Positions 40,931 to 52,728 of a stretch of DNA of 64,000 nucleotides are shown in pieces. The notes beneath the pieces are model-generated. The model did no database searches and was not told where the DNA came from. It worked only from the letters and a program-made list of their open reading frames with translations. The position numbers and the translations under genes were made by a program. Origin of the DNA: Chalciporus piperatus (lineage: Eukaryota > Basidiomycota > Agaricomycetes > Boletales > Boletaceae). Each line of letters starts with the position of its first letter. Position 1 is the stretch's first letter. The stretch lies in contig JBBPTG010000050.1 of the NCBI GenBank assembly GCA_038093975.1, forward strand, positions 1 to 64,000, read 5' to 3'.

Positions 40931-43154
40931 ATGAACTCAGCTCCCTATCAAATTACCCTCCCTCGGGACGAAAAGGGCTCTCAAATCGACGTTTCTGAAC
41001 TTGAGAGCCTTCGAGTCCCTCCGCCACAGTGAGCCTCAAAACAGTGCTGTGGCGCAGAAGTTGTCATTGACGCCTGAGCAGATACCGCCATGCAGCACCA
41101 TCCGCACCATGGCCATGGATGAATTTTAACGAAGACAAAGCTGATGTTATCCCTCTTTCGCCCAGCACCCGTGATAGCTGGGAACAATACCCTCAAAGCC
41201 ACTTTGGAAACTGGACGCCCGACCAGGTGGAAAGATGCAAAATGCTGTCTATAACCGAGGGTACATATACGTGTAGGATACATAGCGTGGACGTATTCTG
41301 TGGTGGAAAGTTCGATAAAACGGAGAAGGAGCGGACTCGAAGCATCCCTTCGGATGAGGTATCAACCCAAAAATTCTGGGAGGATCTACAGGAACCGGTA
41401 AGTATTTCGTCATGGAGTTGGTACAATTCTGAACTCCTTGTCAGCTGCCCAGTGAGATCCGAATCCAGGCCTTATTCATCGAAAAAATCACTCTGAACGT
41501 GTTGAGAATGTTGGGTGCCAAGTATGTCATATGTGGCGAGGGCCGTTATCGCAGTATCCTCATTGTTTTCCGCAGGTATGATATAGAGCCATTTTTCTTC
41601 GCATCCTCTGCGAATTGGATACCATCGAGATACCAAGAAAGTCCACAACCCGGAGAAGGAGACCGTGAGTATCGCCATACATTGTCCTGGGGTCAAACTC
41701 ACACCATCTAGATATCACTGTTGTACTGCCATTCATACGTGTTGTTAATAACGAGTTTCTGAGGCAAAGGGCCAGCCCTGTACCACCAAATGAGATGCAG
41801 TATCCACCACATCAGAAGCAGGCGTTGCCGATCACAGGTATGTAACTCATCCGACAGCAGGGCAATGTAGCTGACTCTTGCCAGACAACAAGCAAATCAT
41901 TGATACGCAGGCCCCTCTCGTTCTCTCCGGTTGGTGTACAAGGAAATGACATCGACCGTAGTCGCTCATGATTAATTGTACAGATCGCAAGGTCGTGCTC
42001 CAAGATTTGCTGGCTATTCACATGGTCCGCAACACTGAGACCAACGTGATCATCTCGTATCACCACCAATCTGAGCTCCAAAAGACTACTGCCACAAAGC
42101 TTCAATCTCTGGTACAAAGAACTGGCGACAGTGTATACTGGCAAAAAATCTACGAAAAGTCCAAGGATCCAACCTTTGTTTTTCTTGCCATTCTTTGGTA
42201 CGCGTTATACGCCTGGGACGAGGCACTTGAAGTGCTCTACGCTCACTTGAGCAACGAGCTGGTAAGTTCTACTCCAACGATTTTGATGTATTATACTCAC
42301 GATCCTTCCAGGAATCCGCCTCTGGGGCAACACATCTCAAACACACTCGAGAGTTGCACAAGCTACAGGCGCACTTGTTGTACTATCAACAACTCCTCCG
42401 AGACTTCCGCAAATCTGTTGAATTCGTGAGGGATACCCGCAACCCAGCGATGGATCACGAATCGATTTCTGATACAGAACGAAAAGCTTCCAAGAAATTG
42501 TTGCGGTTGGAGTCGGAACACTTGCTATCCGAGATCGAACGGTTGGAGAAACAGAGACTGACGCAATCCGATCGATTGAAGAATGCGATGGGCCTGGTTC
42601 GTGTCTTTCGCTAATATCGGGTAGTGGTCACCCCTGACCGAATGTCATCAGGCATTCTCAACAGTCAACATCGAGGACAGCAGGAGCATGCAGGCCCTGA
42701 CGAAAGCCACTTTGCGGGACTCTGCCGCTATGAAGCAGGTGAGTAGGAACGGTCGCTGTCTCGCATTGGCTAGTTTCACTGATCCCGAGTAACAGATCTC
42801 GTATCTCACCATGATCTTCCTACCCGCAAGTTATCTTTCGGTGAGTTGTCTTTGCGACTGAAACCCACCTATGGCTTACGGTCGCGATAGAGTGTGTTCG
42901 GTATGAACGTCAAGGAGATCAACCCCGGCACCAGTGAAACGTTGGGGATCTACGTGCTGAGCACGTTCCTGCTCACACTATTCACGGCGTGGATGGTGGT
43001 GGCCCTACAGAGCCATAGTAACTTCCACCCCGGTGGACGGCATATCATACGGCGCGTGGGGTGGCCCATATTCTACGCCTACAAGTTCGTGAAGAGCATC
43101 AGGATATCAACCCGAGGACCCTATGTGTCACGGCCCAGGCCGACTAACGACTGA
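40931..43154 (+). CDS. CorA-like Mg2+ transporter family membrane protein (spliced)
   Basis: ATG at 40931. Exon 1 ends ...RVPPP and joins in frame to QYRHAAPSAPWPWMN across a GTGAGC...GAGCAG intron. The N-terminal ~300 residues are soluble and of unknown fold. A long charged helical stretch follows (LLRLESEHLLSEIERLEKQR). Near the C-terminus are two membrane helices, ISYLTMIFLPASYLSSVF-GMNV and IYVLSTFLLTLFTAWMVVAL. GMN at the end of the first helix is the signature of CorA channels. The N-terminal part is long and unlike bacterial CorA, as in a large family of basidiomycete proteins with this architecture. Transport of Mg2+ is inferred from the motif only. Confidence 0.78.
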
Positions 43155-43559
43155 TACCATTGCTTCTTGGAAAGACTTTCTGCATCTACCACGATATATC
43201 ATAAGTGACACTATCTTGGATTCAGGGATTACTACATAGCTATCACCATCACTGTATATACCGTGTTATGGACATGACGGTACAGATTTATATATGTACT
43301 ACGATTGATTTCATCAGCTGATTCTCGCAGCAATCCGTTCCGATAACGTCGAACTGTCTAAGACTTGCCACTAAATCGGAATGTATATGATAGTACCCCC
43401 AATGTCATATGGTCTACTTACTATTAGGTTCCTTGATCCTTGAAGGCTTCCGAACTTTGATGCTTTTATTATCTATGATCCCGTGGACGACCCAAGACCT
43501 CCTTCGCTTCCCGCTGACGACCGCCCGTTGATCATACCCTCCGTCGCGACAAATTACGA
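43155..43559. other. Intergenic between CorA-like and NCS1 genes
   Basis: 405 bases, AT-rich in the first half. It contains the 3' end of one gene and the promoter of the next; nothing specific is recognised. Confidence 0.6.
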
Positions 43560-45803
43560 ATGTCGCTGCCTGACCTGAACGAAACCACCGGCAAGGGACA
43601 CATCCGGTCCGACTCACACGAACTGGAAAAGGGCAGTCCAAGCGATATCGACCAGGATGGGGCCCGGAATGCGAACGTCAAATATACACCTTTACCGTGG
43701 CTGCAGCGCATCACGGCCTTACTCGCTCACTATGGGGTAGAAACTCACGGGCGCGTCCACTCACTTTGATCTGTTGCACGAAACGATGGTGGAAGTTCGG
43801 TATTGACGTTCGACTGCAGGATAGACCCGATTCCAGTGGAAGAACGAGTCGAAACGCGGTGGTATCAAATGTTTTTCGTCTGGTTTTCGGCCAACATGAA
43901 CATCCTCACGTGCGTGTGGTGATAGCTCGGGATCGCTCTTGCATGCATTGGTACTGATGTTCTCTAATACTATCTCGTAGGTTCAGTACAGGAACGGTGG
44001 GCCCGGCATTCTTCTCGTTGGGCATCCGCGATGCTAGTGTGATCATCGTGATCATTGATCTTGTGTAAGAGTCATATCTTTTTTCGGTCCTGCAGCTTAC
44101 ATAGAAATACGATAGGTTTTGCTTGGTACCATCATTCTTGTGAATTCTAAGCATCCTCTTCGAAACAGCTGATGACCCTAAACGGGCGCTTAGCGCTGTA
44201 TTTGGTCCAAAACTGGGAACACGTGCGATGGTACAGTCGCGGTTCTCGTGGGGGTGAGCGAACAAGACCGACCCGCACCTTTAGCATCTGACAAATCGTC
44301 CAGATACTACGGCTCCGTGATACCGAGCATTCTAAACGTGTTCTCGATGCAAGGTTTTCTGATCCTGAATTGTATCGTCGGTGGACAAACTCTGGCGAGC
44401 GTGAGCCCTCATTTGAATGATACCCTCGGTATCGTGATCATCGGCATAATCTCCCTTGCTGTCTGTACGAATCTATTCCCAATCTCGGGTGTGCTGATAG
44501 CGCCATAGGTGACTTTCTTCGGTTATCGATTTCTTCACTGGTGAGAGTTCCGGACTTGGTTCTGCGACGCTGGGCTGAAGATAGAAACAGGTACGAGAGT
44601 ATTGCTTGGATACCGAATGTCGTCGCTTTCATCACGATACTTGCATTGGGATACCCACAACTCCATGCGAATCAATTCGCGCCTGTCCCAGCTGCGACCC
44701 CAACGATGGTCCTGTCCTTTGCATCTACGCTTGCTTCCAGCGTTCTGAGCTGGTGTACCATGACAGCGGACTACGGGGTTTATCACAGCCCTGCTGCATC
44801 ATCGTGAGTAGCCCTTCACTTTGTTGCAAGCTCGAGCATGAAGGTTCATGCCTGATATGGATCTACAGGATGCGGATCTTCGTTTACACTTACCTCGGCT
44901 TTTTCGTCTCAAGTGTATGTCCCCGTCGTTAATAAGTCTGGACCGCCTAATCGAACTGTGACAGGTCACTGGTCATACCTTGGGGGCCGCATTTGCAGCT
45001 GCAGCTCCTAATGTTCCTGCATGGAACGTTGGCTTCCAGAACAGTACCTCCGTTGGAGGTTTGCTATACGCGATCTTGTCACCTACAGGAGGCTTCGGCA
45101 AGTTTCTCACGGTGCTCGTCGCGTTGAGTATACCAAGCGCATGTGCACCAACGATGTACACGTTCAGCACGAGCTTCATGTCTGTCGCCCGTTGGTTTGC
45201 GCTCGTCCCACGTTGGGTGTATATCTTGGTCTCTGAGGGAATGTGAGTACATTGTTTCATTCTACGAGACGAACGGAATCGTTTCATGACTGGGGTCGCA
45301 GCTTAATTCCCGTGGCCATCGTTGGCGCGACGAAGTTCTATGCAACGTTCGTTGATATCCTCAGTAAGCAAAAAAGGCAGTGTCGGCGGTTGCATTCTGA
45401 GCTCACACGAACCGCAGGTGTGATCGGCTACTGGAGCACTGCCTTTTCGGCCATCGTCATCACTGAGCATGTTCTCTTCCGCTCTGCATCGTTCACAGAG
45501 CGGGCGTACCCGATCGAGACATGGAATACGCCGCGTTTGCTTCCGCGAGGGATACCTGCTGTACTCGCGTTCGTATGTGGGTTCGGGACGCTCCTGCCGT
45601 TTATGTCGCAGGCGTGGTACGTCGGGCCAGTCGCGAAAGCTGGGTCTGGGGATTGTGGGGTGTACGTTGGGTTCGTAGTCGCTGCGTTGACGTATGCGGT
45701 GTTCAGGGGGTTGGAGATGTGGTGGGACAGAAGACAGGGGGTGAAGGGGGGAACGCACGAGGTGAAGGATGGGTTGACACAGTTAGGTCGTAACGTGCAC
45801 TAA
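43560..45803 (+). CDS. NCS1 purine-cytosine permease (FCY2/FCY21 type, spliced)
   Basis: Proton-coupled uptake of cytosine and purines at the plasma membrane. The cytosolic N-terminus (MSLPDLNETTGKG) leads to the family signature GIDPIPVEERVETRWYQMFFVWFSANMNIL, here in two pieces joined across 43751-43819. Next come FSTGTVGPAFFSLGIRD, FGPKLGTRAMVQSRFSWG, the SVIPSILNVFSMQGFLILN region, VLSWCTMTADYGVYH (substrate helix region) and LVALSIPSACAPTMYT. About ten exons encode ~12 membrane helices; the last exon ends in a charged tail. The intron at 43751 has a GC donor, since only that choice keeps the signature in frame. Confidence 0.9.
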
Positions 45804-46432
45804 CGCAACAATTGAATTTTATCCCATCTAAGCCTCTGGGAATGCTGAGACCTATGTCGGGGCACAGAGGTGGCCGGGACGAATACGGTGGCTGCTCCGT
45901 TGCACGGACATCTTCTAGGAATGTAGATTAGGCCGCCGATTGCAACGAGGCTGGCTCTTCGATGTCTTGAAACAATTAGACCCTCAAGGGGCTTCGACCC
46001 TTTTCTATATCCCTGTTGACTCGGAGGCAATCATCTTTTCGTTTAGAACTTCGTCCTGGAACAACAATAAGCTTGTTACAAAAGTAGATCGCGGTTAGTT
46101 TCCACGTGGCTGCGTCACGGCTTTGTCGAGCCATTTCCAAGGTTTCGAATCGCTGGAATGTGAGTGGGAGAACCTAGACAACGATAGGGTGAATCCCGGT
46201 ACTACTACCCATGGCTCTGGGGGTGGTTCATAGTCGCGAGGGAGTTCATTGAGACCTCCAGGCTGTACGGTACAGTCAACACACAATTTTACTGTATGAC
46301 GTCACTGCAGTCAACTGCGGCAAAATGAACAGGTTCCCACGCCAATAAACCGTTCCCCGACCATTTGAATCATGATCAAATTTGAATATCACGCAGAATT
46401 TGCGATCGCAACATTTTCTCTTCCCCACCATC
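45804..46432. other. Intergenic, no supported gene
   Basis: 629 bases between the permease and the acetylhydrolase. No open frame with recognisable content; this holds the acetylhydrolase promoter. Confidence 0.6.
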
Positions 46433-48165
46433 ATGGACTGGGCACCGCCAATTACCGACCATGGCGGCGTGCCCCGCATAAAGACCATACCCAGACATTC
46501 ACCATTTGGGACCCTCTTCTCGCGGACGTTACCAGCATACAGTGGACGGTACCCAGTAGGTGTTCGAGACGTCGAACTCCCCATCCAGACGAAAACGTTC
46601 GGTACGTTCATGCACCGATCTATGCCTGATGGACAAGTCGGTATCACGCTCGACACGATCATGTTCACGTTGTTCTATCCCACGGCGTTGGAGGTGTCCC
46701 CTGAGCAGCGAGTCGTCTGGTTTCCGAGGTATGCATTGGATGATCTTGTGTCGTTTCGGAGCTCTTATGTTACGATTGGGATTAGGTTGGTTCAGACCGT
46801 GGATGGGCTTTTGCGAATGGCGAATTGGTCGTCTAATCCGTTTTATAAAATCTTTGTATGTACGTTCATCCCTGTATGTTGGGGTTTGGCCTCGTGAGCG
46901 CTCATAAATGATTTCAGACACGTTCGTCGCCGTGATCATATGGGGAACGACGTTTCCTGGTATCAAGAACGCGCCTCTGAAGGAACCTTCTGCTGGCAAG
47001 AAATGGCGTGTGATCTTGTTTAGTCACGGAGCGGGTTGTTCGCGGTTGATGAACGTGAGTTTTCATTTCGTCTGAGCTTGGTGACAAAGACTGACGTGAT
47101 CGTGCTAGTCTGCGATCTGCGGGGAGCTTGCGTCTCGTGGTTATATCGTTGCGGCTATCGAACACCGTGATGGTACAGGGCCGAGCGTTCGGATTACAAA
47201 CGAGTTGGGCAAGAAGAAGGATCTGTATTGGTTGAACTGGGACGACCTTTAGTGAGATGAGACGGCTGGTACGCTGCGTATCTGACCCCTGTCTCCAGTT
47301 GGACAGATCTCGACGATCAACCAGCGGACGATACAACACTCCGCCACGTACAACTCGGTGTCCGTCTGGCCGAGGTCGAAGGAGTTCTTGAAGCCCTACA
47401 CAAGCTCACGCGGGGGGAAGAACTGGTTTCGACTGGGCGCATTCAATCGATCTGTGAATGGGGTGGTTGGCACCTGATTGAGACGACCAAGCCGATCATC
47501 GCTGGTCATTCGTTTGGAGGAAGTTTGGCAGTAAGATTTGCCCTACCCTTTCGCACTCATCGTTAAACGACGCATATAATCAGATAGCTGCCGCCGCCGA
47601 TGGTCGGTTCAACTTCAGTCACGTTATCACGTTCGATCCCGCCACTCAGCGTAGGTTACCTTCCCCTCCGGCCTCCCCTGTTTGTTTTGAACTCAACTTT
47701 TTTTAGGTTTGGAACCTTGGAGCAAAAGCATATCCGTGCCACTTCTCGCTGTAAACTCTGAAGAGTATGCGACAGGGACCGAGTTCACGAAGTTGCTCTA
47801 CATAGCTCCCTGTGCTGTGGTACACGAGATCTACGTTATACGTGAGTCTCGTCTTCGTTCCGCGATGTTCGACGATTAACATTACCTCTTTGACAGCTGG
47901 ATCTACCCATCCATCGTTTAGCGACGTTTTCTTAATTCTGCCCGATCATATCAATAAACGGATCGGACTCTCCGCTGATCCTGGGCATATAGTTCGTTGG
48001 ACCATTGATACCGCATTGCGATTTCTGGAGGATGAGGAGAGTTTCGCACATCATATCATGGCATGTGTAGGTGGAGTATTCCCGAAAGACCATACTATCA
48101 GGACAGGCTTGGTAAGGTGTTATTTGGGCGATGTACTGGACAGGGCGCATGCGTTGCCGAACTGA
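46433..48165 (+). CDS. Platelet-activating-factor acetylhydrolase family lipase (spliced)
   Basis: An alpha/beta hydrolase of the PAF-AH/Lp-PLA2 family, predicted to cut short or oxidised acyl chains from phospholipids. ATG 46433 opens MDWAPPITDHGGVPRI. Marks: the oxyanion-side motif VILFSHGAGCSR, RGYIVAAIEHRDGTGPS, the nucleophile elbow IIAGHSFGGSLA (Ser), FDPATQ (Asp) and PGSTHPSFSDV (His), so the triad is complete. About seven exons; the intron near 46860 uses donor GTACGT so that FVYTFVAV stays in frame. A hydrophobic stretch (YTFVAVIIWGTTFPG) precedes the hydrolase core and may anchor the protein. No cleavable signal peptide is obvious. Confidence 0.88.
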
Positions 48166-48391
48166 TACTAACAGATGACCACTGACTGATTTGAACTACT
48201 GTAATGTAAAAACTACATGTTTTGTATGACCAGGATAAAAGTAGCGTACTGTGTTGCTAGAATACATTGTGTGATAGTAGAAATGCAAGATAAATAAATA
48301 TACAGCGCGAACGGACGATCTCATGACCAACTAGTAGGCATCATCCCATCACATCACCGCGATAGCCAACGTTCCAGACATCAGCATTAGC

Positions 48392-48916
48392 TCAGTTCCT
48401 TCGCCGACTTCTGCTCGCCTTGAGCAAAGCGCTGGCGTCCATGATGCGTTTCAGATGCGTCATGAGGTCTTTTGCCAGAAAGACCGTTCCGTTATCTTCT
48501 TCGTAACGGATAGCGTGATCGTCCAAGGGTTCCAGAATCCTGATGTCTAGGGGGTGTACCCGTAGTGAATGCGAGTATCGAAACATGGACACGAATTCGT
48601 GTCTGAAGATGTGGATATCGAACAATGGGGACGCATCAACTTCGGACTGCCCGATGACTGCCGGGTGGGAGAAGGTGGGTCAGCCGATATGATAGGGGAA
48701 ACACAGGGGCGGGGCGGAGGAAGAGTGGGTCATGTATTGGTCAATGGTGGTGAATGACTCACGTTGGACGAGACGGACGTCGCCTTGGATGCGAGCAAAG
48801 GCAAAGGTGGTGGTTAGGCTGGCGGTAGTGGTAGGGCTGGTGGCGCTGGCGAATTGTTTCGCCAGCAGTGGAGATGCGAAAGTGACGCAGGATACTGGCA
48901 CTGATTGAGCGTTCAT
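48392..48916 (-). CDS. Small orphan protein (~138 residues, two exons)
   Basis: ATG at 48916 on -; exon 1 (MNAQSVPVSCVTFASPLLAK, then a Ser/Thr/Ala-rich run, to GDVRLVQ) joins through a GTGAGT...CGGCAG intron to LIGQSEVDASPLFDIHIFRH, ending with a basic RSRRRN tail at 48392. The second exon has a regular alternation of hydrophobic and charged residues (SLRVHPLDIRILEPLDDHAI, then TVFLAKDLMTHLKRIMDA), like a folded domain. I do not recognise it. Consistent frame, splice sites and composition support a real gene. Confidence 0.6.
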
Positions 48917-50584
48917 GTGGTCGTAGACGACGTCGAGCTTGGGCTAATAGCTACCAAGGAGAGCGAGAGAGGAGAGATATTTGTTTTTCGAAGCGAGACA
49001 TCTTTTGAGCGTTCTTTATATAAGGGCCGGTTTGAATAAACAAAGGGAGAAGAACAAGGATTCTGGGTGGCCCATCGTTGGACCAACATGCTCCGGACAT
49101 GCGGTTTCGGAATGACAACGCCATCGCCACATACAGCAGACTCAGACTGGGACAGCGCCCTTTCATATCCACCCTACTGTGCGCAATTTGGGCGGCAAAG
49201 AGAACGGATGCGCACGGAATTTCAGCTCGGTGGAAGCAGAAGTCCGATATCGATTTTCCATTCCACCCTATCTCATTTCGGTTTGCTTTCACAGCCAAGG
49301 TACCGACCAGCTATCTCCAAGCACGTATGCGTGAAAAAGGCAACGTGGTCCTGAGGAGTCAGGACACACGGTGACTGACTGGAGACCGAAATGAGCGTCT
49401 TTGGTCCAGTACTCTCGCCGCTTTCCAAATGCATCCGATTCGGACTCGATCGATGGGACTGTCCTTTGGGATCGATAATCGATCTCACACACTGGCACGC
49501 GGAGAAAGGAACTTGAATGCGCTATATGGTAAGTAGTGCTTCGACTCATCACCGTCGCAGATTGCCAGCACATCCCAGCCTCAACCAAGTTAGCTTCGGT
49601 CAAGTCGGGGAGTGCACCAGACGTTAACTTTGTTCGTGTGACGTATAGCATGTGTTTGTGAACACAGGATTATGGGTGAAGAACACCAACACTGATCATA
49701 TGCACATGCCCAGAACACGAGGTTTCACAGACACAGCGACCGACGACAGCTAAACACGCGTCACCAGGGCGTACACAGCGTATATGCAAACCTTGCCAAG
49801 GACCGGGCCAAGCGTATCAATGGCGCTAATCACGATCAGGATCCAGGACGATCTTTCCTCATGGTTGTGCAACAGCAGGTGCATGGGGACTCGGTATCAT
49901 GATGAATCTCTGTCTGCTTAGTGATCCAAATGACGAGAGTGACGAAGCCCGATGGGTCCAAGCCTGTGAGCGATATCGAGCTAAGTACATACCGCGATCC
50001 AGTCAACATTGTGCCATAGGACCTTGCTGCCCACGTTGATCGTACTAGCTTGCCAATGGAGTGACATCCCCCATCGCAGGGAAGTAGTACGGGAAATTCC
50101 GAGACCGTTAGGTTCCATGTCTTCAGACTTCTCCATGATCTATATCGGCCAATCGTGGGCTTCCACTTGGAACCACTACGTAGATACTTGGAACTAGTGG
50201 AAGCCCGGCGCGCGATCTACCGCCAGCCTGAGTTCCGGAGGACGTCGCCGCCTTTCTTCGCCGAGGTCATAGTTATCGATTCATTGTCACTATCAGTGTC
50301 TCCGTTTTCTTTGTTATGAATATGAACGGCCGAGAGAGGGGGCCCTCGGGGCCCAAGTCACTGCCACAGACAACTTGAAGGTTCTTCAGTCGTTGACAGT
50401 TGGTACCATTACGGTAACGGACGAACGACGGCGCAATAAACGGCTCGTCTTCTGGTGAAAGACACACGATTCTTCCATGATTCACGCCCGATCGTGATCA
50501 TGCTACAGTAAATCAGAACAGGGGCTGTTGCTGACTAAGCAAGCTATTAGTTTCGTCTACAGCGTCTAGTATCTACTACTGTCG
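48917..50584. other. Intergenic, no supported gene
   Basis: About 1.67 kb. Competing open frames of 95-120 codons at 48951-49651 lie on both strands and none has a recognisable domain. A short frame near 49899 (MMNLCLLSDPNDESDEARW) looks protein-like but closes after about 46 codons. A GC-rich knot with overlapping GGGCCC palindromes lies near 50339-50352. Confidence 0.5.
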
Positions 50585-52303
50585 ATGATGTCTCTACGCG
50601 AAAGTCGACTTCCATTCGATGTTCTCTTCCACATAGTTCAAAGTCTCGACTCAAATGAATGCAGGGTATTCTCTCCTCTCGCTCGGACGTGCAAAGCCTT
50701 GAGCGATCCAGCTCTGGCCAGGCTGTGGCATACTCAAGATTCTATCATACCACTCTTATTACTTGTACCGGTCGATTACCGAGTAACAAAAGGGATGAAG
50801 GGCCGTTCGGTGTGTAATTATGCATCAGTCCCTGTTCGTTCATTGGGTTGACCAGCTCTCTAGGTGATATCGATACGAAAAGACGCGTTGGTTGCGCTTC
50901 GCAAACGACCTTCCCAACTAGCACGCATGATCATTTATGCCAAACGCGTAAAACGATTCCATGGACTGTCTTCTCCAAAGTTTAAAGCGTCCAACGAAAC
51001 AGTACAGTTTTTGTTATTAACGCTTCCAAGCCTTTTCGGCATGGACTTCACCTTCCCGATTCTCACGGAACTGAGTTTGACTCGCGATGAAATGTCATGG
51101 TCATCGGACATCTTCAGGAGTAATCCGTGGAACCCTGGGGATCCTCGGAAACTACTCGTACTACTCGCACCGGGTATAAGGCATTTCGCTTTCAATGTCT
51201 CTGATGACTGGTCCTCGCGTTCCTGTGTCGTTCTCATGGTCGTCGAGGCCCTTCAGAGGTGCAAGCAATTACGCACCCTCTCTATCGTCTCCACTGTACC
51301 TCTTCGCGACAACAACTCACCACCGCCAGTGGTGATCGACCTTCGAACTCATTTTAAGACATCCGAAGCTCTCGAAGGGCCGGTTTCATTGGCAGCCCAA
51401 TCCACATCCCTAGAAGACGTCACCATCGCCACTCAGCAGAGCAGCCACTGTATGGATCTTGTCGCATCTCCTTCCACGGTGCATATCCTTGGGCAGTTCA
51501 AGTCTATCCGTCGACTCTCGCTCTCGTTGGACGCTGCGGGCGGGACAGATCTCCAGGTCATCTCACCTGGTTCTATACTCCCTGAACTGCGACATCTAAA
51601 ACTCAGACTCATTTCGCCTGGTGCAGCGACGTGGTTCCTAGACTCTATTGCGTCTACTGAGATAGAAGGCGCCTATTTCGCGCTCCTGAATGAACTCTCC
51701 ATCGAATTCCTTCACCAATTCATCTCATCATTGGAACAATTCAAGTCGAAGCTGTCGCATGTCCATGAACTCAGCATCCGTGCCCGTGTACATACACCCC
51801 AGGTTGCTGATCCCGATCCAGCCCTTAAATCCATGATCGCCACCACCTCCCAACTCTTTCCTCACATCTGCAAGTTCAAATTAAAACTGTTCGAAACAGA
51901 TAGTCAAATTTATGGTTATATCAAGTCTTCCGACCTACCCATCATTGCTAGACCGTTTCCAGAGCTCGAGGTGCTCAAAGTGACCACTGCACCTTACCCG
52001 CACTCTGCGAGCCCACGCGACGTCGTCGGCCTCGCTCACGATTTTCCGAAACTTCGGACGTTAGGCTTAACGTTCGACTGTGGAGAGGCATCTGTCAGGT
52101 TTCTATCGCATACCTCTGGTCCGTCTTTGTTTGCAAAGAGCGGCTTACGTGTCCTCAAGGTCAGAGTTTCGGAGATTGCATCTGGACATGAAGCAGACGT
52201 TGCCGCGTACCTGCGAAGGCAACTTCCTCACCTTCGTTCGGTGAAGAAGTCTCAGCATTCGCAGTGGTTTGGATGGGATAAAGTTCATCGGTTGCTCAGG
52301 TAG
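50585..52303 (+). CDS. F-box/LRR-like protein, copy 1 (possibly a recent intron, or a pseudogene)
   Basis: An F-box-type N-terminus (SRLPFDVLFHIVQSLDSNEC, then LARTCKALSDPALARLWHTQ) leads into ~450 residues of leucine-rich, irregular repeats typical of agaricomycete F-box proteins, which recruit substrates to SCF ubiquitin ligases. Two stops (TGA, TAG) interrupt the frame within 50810-50863. That 54-base stretch begins GTGTGT and ends CTCTAG, has TTGAC near the end, and its length is a multiple of three. If spliced, GRS joins VISIRKDA in the same frame. In copy 2 the homologous stretch is exon. So this is either a young intron or an inactivated gene. Confidence 0.7.
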
Positions 52304-52728
52304 TATCATGTGCTGTCTGCTGATATCATGGTGCAGACAGTTTTATAGTAGGTATCTTTAAGCTACTGTAGTTGTGCCACGATTCCATAGACTTATCTAA
52401 TATCACTGTCAGTGTAGGTGTCTTCGAGTGTGCAGGTTAGCCTTGTCGAATCGGCGCAAAATGGTGGGGATTCAGACGAGGGAGACTTCCTGCTCCTTTC
52501 CCTGCACTTCTTCGATGTCACCGTGGAGATATTCCACCGTGGGATATGATCTTCGCCGTCCATAATAGGGCCCTGATATTAGTAGTCCCCAACCCGAAAT
52601 GAAGGATTCGATGAAGCGACATAAGACACCTCTCTCTCTAGAACCCGAGCGACTGTTTTTCATCCCAACTCTTGCACTTGCCAGCTACTATCATAGCAGT
52701 GAGCTCCAATACATTACACGCTCCTCGA
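52304..52728. other. Spacer between the two F-box genes
   Basis: 425 bases. No element recognised; it contains the 3' end of copy 1 and the promoter of copy 2. Confidence 0.55.

Noticed and set aside
48951..49651. Frames of 95-120 codons on both strands
   Set aside because: Mutually overlapping and without recognisable content; too weak to call a gene.
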